From Phymorhynchus buccinoides (lineage: Eukaryota; Mollusca; Gastropoda; Neogastropoda; Raphitomidae), in NCBI GenBank assembly GCA_017654935.2, contig CM065699.1, positions 10,321,122-10,385,121 on the forward strand: 64,000 nt of DNA, in the 5' to 3' direction. Made by a program: the position numbers and the translations under genes. Below the pieces are notes generated by a model. It was not told where the DNA came from. It saw only the letters and a program-made list of their open reading frames with translations, and did not search any database. Of the stretch, positions 1 to 40,918 are shown piece by piece; positions within the stretch are counted from its first letter, which is position 1; every line of letters begins with the position of its first letter.

Positions 1-16
1 GCAATGAGAGACTTAG

Positions 17-213
17 TGCGATTTTTCTCACGCCAGAGGGCATGACGCTCGTGTGGGGCTAATCCTCTCTATATTATTAGTTGGGGATCAAGAAAGAGAG
101 AGAGACAGTGAGTGGTCCTACCATCACTCTCTCTCTCACTACGCCCAAGTAAAAAAAATCGCGTGATAAGCCCCTAGTGCATTGACTGCCCTCTGGCGTA
201 AAAAATATCGCCA
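17..213. mobile_element. Inverted-repeat MITE
   Basis: The arm GCGATTTTTCTCACGCCAGA at about 19 is the inverse of TCTGGCGTAAAAAATATCGC ending at about 211; GGGGCT and AGCCCC also pair inside. No ORF. Related to no other copy in the window. Confidence 0.6.
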
Positions 214-339
214 TAGGTTGACCATTGGCGCACAGGATGCATGCTATGTGAGTTCGTGTCATCCATTCCACCGGCACAACATGGCCTACTCCTACAGAAT
301 AGTGGAATGGGCTTTAACGTGTGCGAAGGATGCTTGTTC

Positions 340-560
340 ATGCGTTCTCACACGGGACCTCGATTTTAAGTCTCATCCGAAGGACTTTTTCCCAAACTGT
401 CGCCTGGTACACATTTACACTTGGGTGGAGTGAGGAAAATAGGAGTAAAGTGCCTTTTCCAAGGACACAGCACTGCGACCCCAGCTGGATTCGAACCCGC
501 ACACTCGCAAACCTGACGGATTACGAGCCAGCTAGCAACTCAACCATCAGGGGTTATCTG
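340..560 (-). repeat. tRNA-derived SINE (minus strand)
   Basis: On the minus strand an A box TGGTTGAGTTG (546-536) and a B box GGTTCGAATCC (497-487) are correctly ordered and spaced for an internal Pol III promoter. They are followed by GTCCTTGGAAAAGGCACTTT and CCTCACTCCACCCAAGTGTA, a conserved SINE body seen in many marine invertebrates (recognised from memory, not searched). Confidence 0.7.
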
Positions 561-990
561 AACCATGAAGTCTGTAAACAATCTGAATCTGAATACTGGC
601 CCCTTATTTTAAGAATTGACCTTTTATTTTCTGTAATCAGGGGACGTAATTATGGCGCATGAAGTCTAAATAATCTGAAGCTCTGACACATTACTGGCCC
701 CTTATTGGGAGAATTGACCTTTTGTTTTCTGTAATCAGGGGACGTAATTATGACCCATGAAGTCTGTAAACAATCTGAAGCTCTGACATATTACTGGCCC
801 CTTTTTTTTTTAGAATTGACCTTTTGTTTTCTGTAATCAGGGGACGTAATTATGACGCATGAAATCTGTAAATAATCTGAAGCTCTGACATAGTACTGGC
901 CCCTTATTGTGAGAATTGACCTTTTGTTTTCTGTAATCAGGGGACGTAATTATGACCCATGAAGTTTAAAACAATCTGAGGCTCTGCTAC
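560..990 (+). repeat. Four-copy tandem repeat, about 100 bp
   Basis: GAATTGACCTTTT.TTTTCTG followed by TAATCAGGGGACGTAATTAT recurs at about 618, 716, 818 and 918. Copies differ by small indels and point changes (GCGCAT/CCCAT). Confidence 0.85.
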
Positions 991-1194
991 GTACAACACG
1001 CTCAGGAAACCAGCGTCCAACACCACACGCCAGGCCCTGACCTAGAACTGGCAGGAAAATTGAAAAAAAACCCACAAAACTAGAGCGTTAAGACGCTAGA
1101 TCACCAGCCGCGCGGCAGTGTTTTCGGCTGCAGTGCTTCATCTCGCAGCTGGTAAGGAACCTTTCGGATATCACAATGTGAATACAGGGCCAAA

Positions 1195-1400
1195 TGCTCG
1201 GCAGCATTTTCGGCTACCTTGACCTTTGGCCTATGACCCTCATTTTCGAACTTGGCTTAGATATGTTTAGTATTTATCCGCATGCAAAGTTTGAGAGTCC
1301 TAGGTCCTTTTGTTCAAACGCTATTGTGGTAACAAAGATAGATAGATAGATAGATAGATGGCCACAGACAGCAGTGAAAACTTTACCAGCTTCGCTCTCT
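1195..1400. repeat. Interspersed repeat, copy A (TTTTCGGCT..CCTTGACCTTTG..)
   Basis: Shares CCTTGACCTTTG, TTCGAACTTGGCTTAGATAT and the ATCCGCATG and GTGGTAACA blocks with 4745-4975. No ORF. Both copies lie in the minus gene region. Class unknown. A (GATA)n tract follows at 1336-1359 and (CCAA/CAAC)n runs at 1535-1625. Confidence 0.65.
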
Positions 1401-1659
1401 TTGTTCGCAGCTGGTAAAACAAAAGGCCGACTTCGCAATAGTTGAATGCCCCGACATATATAAGCCCTATTCCTGATTGTTTCTGCGACGTCACATGCAT
1501 AAATATGGCGTTTATCTTTGGTTGATAGCATTAGCCTACCAACCAGCCAACCAAGCAACCAACCAAGCAACTAAGCAGCCTACCAACCAACCAACCAGCC
1601 AACAATAAATCAATCAACCAATCAATCCCACCCTGGAGCAAATGGAGATGTAGGCTTAC

Positions 1660-6910
<5,251 letters not shown>

Positions 6911-7143
6911 GTTTTTTTCTCCCCCTTTGTTTCTCTTTCTAAAACAATTCCTCTTTCGCTAAAAAAAGAAAAAGAGTTCGAAGTACAACTACAACAAAGC
7001 ATCAGAATTTTCACAAGGTTGAAGGAGGATGGTATGCGAAACTAGACCGCAAGAACAAACACTACTACTAACAAAACTTTGTTCCATTTAACCAAAGGTT
7101 AAAAAAACCGTAACAATTAATTAAAAATATCAACACAGCTAGC

Positions 7144-7328
7144 TTACAGTAGAACTAATATTATTAGAAAATATTTTGTCTCTAACAGAGTAACAAAGTT
7201 TTGGAATAACCTTCCTGCACACATGAAACTTGCACAGAATTGAACATAAAAACCTCCTTGAAAATCATCCTTCAATGTTGAAAATTCAATAGGGCCTACA
7301 GTATGAGTAGGCCTACGATTAGTATAAT
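7144..7328 (+). repeat. LINE ORF2 3' tail fragment
   Basis: Plus-strand translation includes NRVTKFWNNLPAHMKLAQN, the W-N-x-L-P block typical of the C-terminal end of CR1/Jockey-type LINE proteins. No reverse transcriptase remains. A MITE (7329-7589) follows directly. Confidence 0.5.
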
Positions 7329-7589
7329 CAAAGACTGTATAGGGGAAGATAAGCATCCGGTCTCTTTTCCATATTATGAGTAGTGAGGACAGAAACACTG
7401 GTTATGTCCCTTTGAAACAGTACACATTTTACACATCGATAGACCAGTTGAATTCTCCGTTCAAGTTCCAGTCTGAGTTTTTGGATAGCCTCCACTGTGA
7501 AAAGTGTACTGGCCCCACTAACGATAACTCTATCAGCCTGGTTCGCCGAGCTCTTAAGTAATCCATCTTACCCTTTTAGAATATCTTTG
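7329..7589. mobile_element. 262-bp MITE (CAAAGA..TCTTTG), copy 1
   Basis: Ends CAAAGACTGTATAGGGG and CCCTTTTAGAATATCTTTG, flanked by the 7-bp direct repeat GTATAAT (7322-7328 and 7590-7596). Contains a 61-codon open frame shared with copy 3 (56907-57168); see findings. Confidence 0.85.
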
Positions 7590-7640
7590 GTATAATTAAG
7601 CAGCTTTGCTAATTTCAACTGTCTCAGCCATGTAGGCCTA

Positions 7641-7854
7641 GGGGAAGACGGGGTAAAAAGCGCATGGGCGGGTAAGAAGCCCACCCCAATTATCTCATGA
7701 AATAAAGAAACTTTCAGTCAAATTTGCCCATGAGACGAATGCTAGACATTAACGCTCGTCTCATGGGCAAAATGAGACTGAAATTTGCTTCATTTCATGA
7801 GATAATTGGGGTGGGCTTCTTACCCGCCCATGCGCTTTTTACCCCGTCTTCCCC
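7641..7854. mobile_element. 214-bp foldback MITE (GGGGAAGACGGGG), copy 1
   Basis: Arms of about 100 bases are complementary along their length (GGGGAAGACGGGGTAAAAAG ... CTTTTTACCCCGTCTTCCCC), with TA on both sides. Copies 2 and 3 are at 8369-8582 and 53120-53333. Confidence 0.95.
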
Positions 7855-8368
7855 TATAGCCTATATTCCAACATGACGGAAAGAACACTGAAGAGGCAGC
7901 GAGGTCTAGTTGTTCTCACAGTGCCTGAACTGACCTGACCGCTTTATCAACACGAAATTCCAGATGACGTTAGAATATTAGACTTTCCATCGTAAGCAAA
8001 TAAGAACTTATATAGTATTAACAACTGAAATCATACAGTTGATTGCTGATACTTTACGGGAGAAGAAGAAGAAGAAGAAGAAGCAGAACGATCAGAAAGT
8101 AAACCTACACAACTTTTGCTATTCTTGTTTTGCTACATTTGCATCCGGATTGCACTGCTTCCACTTAACCTTGCTTACGCACCAACTGCTTAGTAAGTAA
8201 GCTTAATAGTAGGCTATAAATAGGTGGGCCTAGTTTACGCAGTCGCGCGGGAGGAGGGGGGGTGGGGTGGTGGTGAGAAAGAGAGGGGGTCATGTTGCAC
8301 GCCACTCCCCTCCTCAGATGCCTAAAAAGCTAAAGAAAGAAAATCTCTCTCTCTCTCTCTCTCTAATA

Positions 8369-8582
8369 GGGGAAGACGGGGTAAAAAGCCCATGGGCGGG
8401 TACGAAGCCCATGCCAATTATCTCATGAAATGAAGCAAATTTCAGTCACATTTTGCCCATGAGACGAGTGTTAATGTTTAGCATTCGTCTCATGGGCAAA
8501 TTTGACTGAAATTTTATTTATTTCATGAGATAATTGGCATGGGCTTCTTACCCGCCCATGGGCTTTTTACCCCGTCTTCACC
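8369..8582. mobile_element. 214-bp foldback MITE, copy 2
   Basis: Same element as 7641-7854, 515 bases away in the shared upstream region of the two N4BP1-like genes. TA flanks. It has CATGCCAATT in both arms where copy 1 has CACCCCAATT in both arms. Confidence 0.95.
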
Positions 8583-8927
<345 letters not shown>

Positions 8928-9067
8928 GGGCGGAAGCAAGTTCAGTCAGATAGGTCATGGCCCCTTCTACAATGACATCACGCAAATACTACGCAACCTA
9001 GAAAAGCACTGACACTGACGTCAGAGGAAAGCTTGGTTGACAAATGTGACCTAGCACCACGAAAGAG

Positions 9068-9300
9068 ACATTAACTCGGGGTAGAGAAAAAAGATATATG
9101 CAATATTGCAAATTCCTCTGTGACATGTATAACATTAGGCCTATCCTTACCTCCCAAAATTAAGAAAATAGGGTCTTTGGATAACAGGCCCTGATTTGAT
9201 GCCTAGTTTTAGTGACAAGAGTGTTAAGCCATTGTGGTGCTAACAGAGATATATAAGCTCTCTGGTGCTAACATGCCCCACAATGGCCTAACACTCAGTC
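9068..9300. mobile_element. Decayed TTAA-type MITE (internal part)
   Basis: Contains GGTAGAGAAAA, TATTGCAAATTCCTCTGTGA, CCTTACCTCCCAAAATTAAG and TTGTGGTGCTAAC, the inner sequence of the 'accctttcaccgcc' MITE family (9948, 38970, 56160), but both terminal repeats are lost. Confidence 0.7.
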
Positions 9301-9947
9301 GATGGCCGGGCTAGTTTCTCACAACCGGATTGCAATGTCAAAAGTGTCATTAAAAAAAATTCAATTTTGAATTATGGGTATTTTCGTGCTCTCTAACGTC
9401 TTATCTTTGACATCCATAATTAATATAGTCTCTAAATATTCTGAAAAGTGCTTTAAGATTAGCAGGTTGATGCATTTTGTTAGGATATGCTAGACTTTAG
9501 ACTGTGATTTTTCAAATTGGCCGTCGGTCACATTATCAACTTTAAATGTTCATATACTCTGCAACGAAAAATAATAGTACTACAAGCATCGTGTGTTTTT
9601 AATATCACTAGAAAGAGAATTGCCTGACGTTTCTTACTTTGTCATTTTATCAGAATATAGTCATGTTGACACTTAATGTCCCTTTCTTGGTGCTGGGTCA
9701 CATATTTAAGTAGGCCTATCATTGAACGTAAACAAAAAACAAAGAAACAACCAGCCAACCAACCAGTACTTCCCGAAGCTTCGCTCGGGAACTAATCAAG
9801 AAGGCTCTGCATGCATGTTAGCATAGCCTGTCTAATCAATCAATCAATCAATCAGTCAGTCGGTCAATCAATCAATCGATTTTGTTAGCTTCATGAAAGA
9901 ATGTGATTTGTGATTTGTGCGATGGCGTTTAAAAACGTTTCTATGAT
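9301..9947. other. Intergenic, no gene seen
   Basis: Short (AATC)n tract at 9834-9878 and CTTCCCGAAGCTTCGCTCGGGAA near 9768, the start of a repeat also seen at 49261. No promoter element could be assigned. Confidence 0.4.
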
Positions 9948-10201
9948 TTAACCCTTTCACCGCCAATGTCTCATTTTAGCACCACAATGGTTTAACACCC
10001 ATGTCACAAAAAGGCATCCAATCCAGACCTGCTATCCAAAGACCCTATTTTCTTTATTTGGGGAGGTAAAGACAGGCCTAATGTTATATTATTTATATGT
10101 CACCGAGGAATTCACAATATTGCAGAAATAGTTTTTTGTCTACCCAGTTAAGTGTAATGGTATTTTTGGGGCTGAAAATAGGCTGGCGGCGAAAGGGTTA
10201 A
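9948..10201. mobile_element. TTAA-flanked MITE, copy A (piggyBac-like ends)
   Basis: TTAA then CCCTTTCACCGCCAATG at the left; GGCTGGCGGCGAAAGGG then TTAA at the right. The TTAA target and CCCTTT ends fit the piggyBac superfamily. No transposase. Same family as 16859, 38970, 41249 and 56160. Confidence 0.9.
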
Positions 10202-10660
10202 AAACAAACATGTTCACATTCATGTGCTTATATGCACGCATGCACATAAATGCATGCCAGGGACGGATCAGTCAGTCACTTTATAAGTCTTTATAAGTCT
10301 GATAACTTCTGGTCAGTCGGGGGGTGAGATAATGGAATCTGTCTTAGTGTCTGTATCAGTGTATGCGCCTTTCTCAACATACGTAGACACACAACAAAAC
10401 AAAATATTGCCCAAAACAAAACATAAAAACCTCTCAGCTGTGCAAAAGTTCAAACAAAAGGACAGTGAAGAGGCCGCGAGGTCTAATGTTCTAACTACCT
10501 GAAAACAGCAAACAGCAAATATAGCAAAAGGAGCAAAAAGCAGGCAACAACAAGAGCAAAAAACAATACTTCCGCTCTGGGTTTTTTTTTATATATAAAA
10601 ATCTGTGGGTGTAGTCAGCAACGAAATGGGCTGGTGATGTCAACTACCATGTACCAGGAA
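10202..10660. other. Intergenic, no gene seen
   Basis: Holds only short A-rich stretches and an ATATATAAAA run near 10590. Nothing assignable as coding. Confidence 0.4.
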
Positions 10661-10666
10661 AAGACA

Positions 10667-10934
<268 letters not shown>

Positions 10935-11260
10935 CCTTTTTACCCTCAATAAAACATTCGTATTCGTATTCGTATTCGTATTCTCTCTGTAAAGAAGTGA
11001 GAGTGGACAAGATTTCCATGAAAAGGCACAGCAATGCAAGGGGCGCAATCCGGATCGAAATGTTCAGAAGATAATAAGAGTAGCCGAACTTGTGCTTTCA
11101 CTTTCACAATCACATCGCTCAGCCGTAGTAATTCTTTCTTGTTTGCGCTGGATAAGTTTCTAAAAATATCTGGAACCTCGTGTTGATGAAATAGCAATAC
11201 TAAAACCCCATAGAACTACGACGTAGTTATTTGGGGGATAAAGGCCTAAGTAACATACCT

Positions 11261-11281
11261 TTCACTGAAAGTTTCAGTGAA
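11261..11281 (+). promoter_or_regulatory. Paired TTCNNNGAA (STAT/GAS-like) sites just upstream of the plus-copy start
   Basis: TTCACTGAA at 11261-11269 and TTCAGTGAA at 11273-11281 form a near-perfect palindrome (arms TTTCACTGAAA and TTTCAGTGAAA around one base) 29 bases before the ATG. Both match the STAT dimer consensus, and GAAAGTTTC in the middle resembles an IRF half-site pair. No such pair is visible upstream of the minus-copy start. Function is inference. Confidence 0.35.
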
Positions 11282-11309
11282 ACAGGAAGTATTTAGGTAG
11301 TAAAGAAAC

Positions 11310-35190
<23,881 letters not shown>

Positions 35191-35351
35191 TAGTCTGTGT
35201 GTGTGTGTGTTTTGTTTTTGTTTTTCTCGAGAACGTCCAAATGCCGAGAGGAGATAGTCATGTAAATCCTGCTGCCTGGTATGACCAAATTGATAGCTAG
35301 GTTTTCCAAGTGTGTCCCCCCCCCCCCTCCTCACCCTGTGCCCCCCCCCCA

Positions 35352-35362
35352 AATAAATAAAA
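35352..35362 (+). terminator. Candidate polyadenylation signals of the plus-strand gene
   Basis: Overlapping AATAAA motifs (aaataaataaaaa) about 160 bases after the stop codon at 35190, following two C-rich runs. They directly precede a repeat-like segment (TGGGTAGGCGCTGCCC...), so the AATAAA could belong to that repeat. Confidence 0.4.
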
Positions 35363-35440
35363 ATTGGGTAGGCGCTGCCCTTGCGGCGACGCACTCCTGG
35401 GGAGAGCAGCCCGAATTTCACAGAGATAAATCTCTATGAC
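35361..35440 (+). repeat. Short retroposon-like segment after the gene
   Basis: TGGGTAGGCGCTGCCCTTGC, GGCGACGCACTCCTGGGGAG and AGCAGCCCGAATTTCACAGA. I recall similar text at the 3' ends of molluscan repeats; class not assignable. Confidence 0.35.
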
Positions 35441-35760
35441 TAGAATATACTAAATATGCTAAATGCCAATGCCAACTCGTTCAACACTGGCTGGTTGCTT
35501 CCCTTCACAACCGTTCAACACGAGGCGGGTTTGCATTCATTACATAAAAAATATTAGTAGGCTTTTCAACGTGTTTATTGGGATTGTCTGTTATATGTTT
35601 ATCCCAGTGAGGAAAGTTGAGAGTGTGGGTTCTAAGGGTTCTAAGGTGACACTGACAGCCTTATACTTTGTTTCAGTCTCAGATAATCTTTTTGGGTTTG
35701 TCAGACTCTATAAGCAAAATGTTTTTGAGATACTATTGTTGATGATTAACAGCATTAAAA

Positions 35761-37120
35761 ATGGAGACGCTTAAGATAATTAGCTTCAATGTCAATGGTC
35801 TCAAAGATCACCACAAGCGGAAAGATGTATTTGATTATTTGAGGAAACAAAAGACACAGATTATATTTCTTCAGGAAACGCATATGAAGACTCAATCAGA
35901 AAACTTTGTTCGGTCGGTGTGGGGATATGAATGTATTTTAAATGGAATTGACACTAACAGTAAGGGTGTGGGAATTTTGTTTGGTAATGATTTTGAGTAT
36001 AAAATACATAAAATTGTTCGGGATGCTAGAGGGTGTTATATTGTGATTGACATAGAAATGTTGGGCAAACGTATCACTATGGCCAATATATACGGACCGA
36101 GTGATAAGGATTCACCACTGTTTTTTGAAGATGTTGTACTTGAAATGGAAAATATTGGTAATGAGCATATGGTGATAGGAGGTGATTGGAATGTGACACT
36201 GAATGAACATATTGACAACTTTAGATATAGACAAACTAACCGTCCCCGTACAAGAAATGTTTTACATGACATAATGGAAAACTATGGTTTTGTAGATGTG
36301 TGGCGTGAACTTAATCCTGACAAGAGACAATACACATGGCATAGGTTTAACACTACTCAACAGGGTCGGTTGGATTATTTTGGATTATTTTTTAATTACA
36401 AACGACTTAATGCTTAACATTAAAAATGCTTCTATTAAGCCAGGCTATCGGTCTGATCATAGCATTATTACGCTTCAGTTTCAGACCAAAATAGTTAGAC
36501 GTCCTAAAATGTACTGGAAGTTTAACAATGACTTATTAAAAGATAAACAGTTTGTTGACTTAGCTAAAAAAAACAATTACAGAAACTAAGCAAAAGTATT
36601 GTTTATTAATTTATGAAAAAGATAATATAGACAAAGTTTCAGATGAATCATTACAACTCACTATCAGTGATCAACTCTTTTTTGAAATGTTGCTAATGGA
36701 AATTAGAAGCAGTGCTATTTCATATTCTGTACATAAAAAGAAAGTAGAGAAACAAAGAGAGGAAAGTTTAATTCAAGAAATATCACATTTGGAAAAAGAT
36801 GTAAATTATAAAAACATACAAACACTAGAAGAGAAAAAACAATTACTTAAAAGATTTAAGAAAGAAAAAAGTGAACGGTATGATTATCAGATCGAAGGCT
36901 AAATGGATTCAAGACGGGGAAAAAAACTCTAAATATTTTTGTAATTTGAAAAAAGGAATTTTGTTGAAAAGTCTCTATATTGTATAGAAACTGATCAAGG
37001 TGAAATTTGAACAGAACAATCGAGAATAAAGAAAGAGGTACAAACTTTTTACGAAAAAAAATATTTCTAAAAGAATGCTTAATGGTACAGTACACTTGAA
37101 AATTTATGGCATTATTTATC
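35761..37120 (+). mobile_element. Dead LINE (Tx1/L1-like) ORF2 5' fragment: endonuclease
   Basis: Apurinic-type endonuclease: METLKIISFNVNGLKDHHKR, IIFLQETH, ANIYGPSD, HMVIGGDWNVTLN, YTWHRF, RLDYFLITNDL and GYRSDHS. The order N, QETH, IYGP, GGDWN, RLDYF, SDHS is the complete catalytic set. It continues to AKWIQDGEKNSKYFCNLKK, the segment just before reverse transcriptase, which is absent. An 11-bp tandem duplication (TTGGATTATTT, 36370-36391) breaks the frame at RLDYF; an extra A in the run near 36567 and another slip near 36873 break it again. Confidence 0.9.
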
Positions 37121-37139
37121 ATAATAAAAGGTATAGCGT

Positions 37140-37660
37140 CTGTTTAACAGACCTGCCACTTGCTCCGATTTCAGAGGAGCAGCTCAGATATGTTGAGCAT
37201 TGCTCCTAGCTCCTCTTGCAACCTCCCCAGCTCCTATATTTTAAAATCTGTCTTGTATACATTTTCCACTCAATTTCACAACAAAGAGCATGCATTCAAA
37301 GCACCAGCTAATGGACATCTAAGGGTCAGCATGAGACAGTGAGGGGCTACACGAAGCATAGGCCTATCAGGCTAAATGACCAACAAATATTGTAGATTGG
37401 TCAATATTTCTTTCTCTAAAATGGATCTCAAATTGACAATGGTCAATATTTCTTACTCTAAAATGGATCTCAAACTGACAAAAACGACTGCATGTTTGAA
37501 GAACAAAAGAGAAGGCCGCACATTTCGAAGTGGCAATGGATTTTACTGGGGGGCCAGTGCCAGCCCCTAGATTCTCGCTCCTCTTTTTTATTCTCAGAAT
37601 GTGGCAGGTCTGGTTTAAGTTCCAAAGTAATTTTTTTTTCTTACTGCCCTATTAACCCTT
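37140..37660. other. Repeat-like stretch, no gene
   Basis: ACAGACCTGCCACTTGCTCC opens it and CAGAATGTGGCAGGTCTGGT near 37603 closes it in inverse orientation (AACAGACCTGCCA / TGGCAGGTCTG), suggesting a 470-bp inverted-repeat element. TGGTCAATATTTCTTACTCT is duplicated inside. A similar opening (ACAGACCTGCCAATCTTTAC) is at 37839 and a GGAAGGTCTGCATT at 38648. Confidence 0.55.
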
Positions 37661-37838
37661 TCAGGACTGCACTGCCTTAGGTAAACTTCATTACTGGCCT
37701 GGGGATGCCTAGAACTTCTTCTTTTTTTTTTACAAATAAGAAGCGCAACACAACTCACACCGTCAATGATTCAGTTTTGACATTACTGGTTGATCCAAGT
37801 TTATTTTTCGCTTTGAAGTCGTAGCTACTTGCATTAAC

Positions 37839-38660
37839 AGACCTGCCAATCTTTACGCTTTGAGCAGAATTTCTTCCGCTCAGACTACATTTCTTCCGCC
37901 CTTCCGCTCAAGTCCATAAAATTCCGCTTTCAAAACTTTAAAAAAAAAGGTTTTTTTAACACACAAATTCATCGTCTTATATACAGAGCAGCACAGCTGC
38001 TGTGCGTATAACCGACTTTCTCGTTTCTGTTTGCACACTTCCGTCAAGATGGCTATTGACACATCAATGTGTGTGAGACTGGGGAGAAAAGAAAGAGAAT
38101 ACACCAATATTTCTGCCAAGATTACATGGAAAAGTATCTGTGCATTCACTGATTCAGAGATCAAGAAAGTGTGCATCATGCTAGATGTATGATGTGCTCA
38201 CTACACTTAAAAGTCTCCTTTGGAGGGTGTCAAGACATCAAATGCCACATTGCTTCTAATCGTCTTATCGAAACTGCAAACTCCCAGACTTCGTCTTCCA
38301 CTGTTACCGACTTTTTCAAGCCAACAGAAGGAAAGGAGAACAAAGATGAACTTAAATTGATTCATTATCTTCCTTCCAAGTCTTTTTATTTAAGTCATCT
38401 ATGGCACCAACCATCTTGGTCTGCCCAAATAAAAAGGACAGAGGAACAAACCAAAAGCTTCTATTGTGTTAGGAATAGTTGTGACACTTCCAGACAAGAC
38501 TAATTTTAAGCAAGTTCACAAGGATGAAAATTGCTTGCTTCAAATTATGTTTACGCGCGAAAGGTAAGATGCTGCATCAAAATTCCTCTTAGCTCCCAAA
38601 AATTCCTTTCCTGCTACAAATATTCCTCTTTGGTCTGTTAGGGGTTGGAAGGTCTGCATT
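37839..38660 (+). pseudogene. Decayed BED/zinc-finger fragment of a transposase-like gene inside an inverted-repeat element
   Basis: After a short 5' region, DYMEKYLCIH...HHARCMMCSLHLKVSFGGC then QDIKCHIASNRLIETA and STVTDFFKP. The pattern HxxC..C...LKVSFGG..DIK.H..S..H/LIE leading to T-x-FF is the N-terminal BED-like finger of hAT-derived transposases (family usually: A-H-C-x-x-C...F-S-x-x-H-G-G...D-x-x-x-H). A TGA interrupts the frame after CIH and the rest of the protein is missing. Confidence 0.55.
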
Positions 38661-38969
38661 AAAATCGGAATCAGAGGCTTGGAGGCTTGTCTAGGGCTGA
38701 TGTTTTGGACATTTTTAACATTAAAAATTGAGATAGACGTGCCAAACATATGTGAAAATTTAGACAAGTTTTAGACTCAAAAATCGCTGTTCGCAGAATA
38801 CTTGGAATTAGGCCCTGACTGGCATTCTCCTGTTCTGAGTATACTCAGTCCAGAATGAATTAATGACGTTTTGCAAAAAAAGCATGTCAAAGAAGACAAA
38901 GAGGGGGATAGGGACTCGTTTTCATTCATTGCCGTCCTAAGTAGAAGTAATTTCATTGGTTGAAAACTA

Positions 38970-39218
38970 TTAACCCTTTCACCGCCAGCCACATTTCAGC
39001 CAAAAACGTCCATTAAATGTACCTGGGTAGAGAACAAAATCCATCTGCAGCATTGGGGATTCTTCTGTGACATATAATATAAAATAAGGTCTAACCTTAC
39101 TTCCCCAAACTAAGACAATAGGTTTTTTGGATAATAGACCCCAATTTGATGCCTTTTAGTGACATAGGTGTTAAATCACTGTGGTGCTAAGATGCGACTT
39201 TGGCGGTGAAAGGGTTAA
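38970..39218. mobile_element. TTAA-flanked MITE, copy C
   Basis: TTAACCCTTTCACCGCCAGC ... TTTGGCGGTGAAAGGGTTAA, 249 bp with both TTAA ends. It is a good reference for the intact element: GGGTAGAGAACAAAATCCAT, GGATTCTTCTGTGACATATA and CTTACTTCCCCAAACTAAGA are the counterparts of the 69-bp satellite unit in the other strand. Confidence 0.93.
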
Positions 39219-39384
39219 GGGACCATAGAGGAATACTTTTATACCAGCTTGGTTTGCATGGGTTCGCTGATTTGTGAAGTGTGAATGTTTAAACACGAAG
39301 TACGCTGTCACATACTCTAATGTTGAACGGTTGTGCAAGGCATGTAGGCTATGGTGTACTCTCGTGTAGAGAGAGTTAAAGGTG

Positions 39385-39900
39385 CACCCTAACGGATGAG
39401 TTTTTGCAAGAAACATGTCAAGATCACCAGGAAAACTTCCTTTACAGAGATCGCAACAACTCACTTTGCTCTGGTTTCCTAGAAATCAAACCGTCAAATC
39501 GGCGATTCCTCATTGGCGGAGGTGCTGGGAGTCAAATTCTTTCTGTGAAAGAGAAGGTATGTGCTTTCTCTTTTCTAATGGCCGCCTGAGTTAGACCAAA
39601 TCGTTTGCACCAACTGTCTACAACACAAGTCTTTTTGTGCAGTTTTTATGCAGTTTACCAAAAGGAGTTTCGCTCACAACAAAGGAAATAGCTCCACTTT
39701 TTCTTTTACTGCACTACAAAGAAGAAAAAGCTTCAACCATGCTTAGTGGCCTCCACCCACCCCATCCAAAATGGCGTCTCTCTCCGGCAACTCCGCCATG
39801 GAGGAATCGCCGTTTTGACTTCTAGGAAACCAGAGCAAAGTGAGTGTTCCGATCCTTGAAAAGGCTGTCTTTCTGGTGACCTCGACGATCAGAATTTTGT
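39385..39900. mobile_element. Inverted-repeat element (CTCACTTTGCTCTGGTTTCC)
   Basis: CTCACTTTGCTCTGGTTTCC + TAGAAATCAAAC at 39461 pairs with GTTTTGACTTCTAGGAAACC + AGAGCAAAGTGAG ending 39843; the arms extend outward loosely (GATCACCAGGAAAAC / CTGTCTTTCTGGTGACC). GATGAGTTTTTGCAAGAAACA at 39397 also occurs at 56419, a fragment of another copy. Confidence 0.65.
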
Positions 39901-40210
39901 TTTTTAAAACTGTCTGTAATTGCAAGATGATAATTATACTGGCATGGGTGCAACTTTTCCTGGTATTCGAGGATTTCCTGTTTTTTAATTTTACCAGAAA
40001 AGGAATTTTTTTTTTTTTCAAATTTGTCAAACAAGATCTTTGTGTGTCTACTGTATTTTTCAAACACTTTAAGATAACCATTTGTATAAATTGTGGAAAA
40101 AGCAAACTAAAATACCTTCAAAAATCTTTTTTTTTTCTTCAGCTGCAGGGGACATTACCCCTAGACCCTGGCCTTTCATTTTTTGACATTGAGGGGTGTG
40201 AGCTTGTTTA

Positions 40211-40495
40211 GGCTGGGTTTGACTGTTCTGTACTTTCCATGACCTAAAGTGTGACAGAAGCGCTATGGAGTTGAATAGCATGCGAGTGCTAGAGTCTTCT
40301 GCCACTTGGGGGGGGGGGGCAGTGACGCTGAGTGGGGTGGGATCTTGTGTGGGCTGGGTTTGACTATTTTACTGGCCATTATCTAAAGTGTGACAGAAGC
40401 GCTATGGAGTTGAATAGCATGCGAGTGCTAGAGTCTTCTGCCACTTGGGGGACATTGACGTTGAGTGGTGTGTGTTTTTAGTCAGCAGTGCAGCT
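40211..40495 (+). repeat. Two-copy tandem duplication, 141 bp
   Basis: GGCTGGGTTTGACT ... GTGTGACAGAAGCGCTATGG, AGTTGAATAGCATGCGAGTG, CTAGAGTCTTCTGCCACTTG repeats at 40211 and 40352. Confidence 0.9.
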
Positions 40496-40918
40496 CTCTG
40501 CTACATGATTTTGATTTTGAGATATGTACATGTATGTCCGAAGGTACGGCACTAAAAACTACTACTATCATTCCGCATCCTGTCTTTCCATTGAGGGCAG
40601 GATGAAAAAAAGCTTTGTCAGCTAAGACCGGGTTCACATTAGACGCGTACGGAAAACCCTATATCAGTGGAAGAAAGAAGGGTAAAGGGAAATTCAGACA
40701 CATGCGCAAATCTTTTCCCTTCTTTGTTTCACTTATTTATGGATTGCGCACAGGTTTCCGCATGGAATATCCGCTTATGCGTGTGCACGGCCTTATTCTG
40801 TAACCCTCAATAAAGATCATTTTGACTTGACTTGACTACATCAGAGGCACACCAGGTTACCTCAAACTTTTGTTGTTTTTGTTTTGTATATTGTGTCTTT
40901 TCATGGTCTTGTCAATAG

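Noticed and set aside
7376..7561. 61-codon frame as a real small gene
   Set aside because: It lies wholly inside a MITE with clear ends and target duplications; copy 2 is frameshifted. Reported as a shared feature of the element instead.
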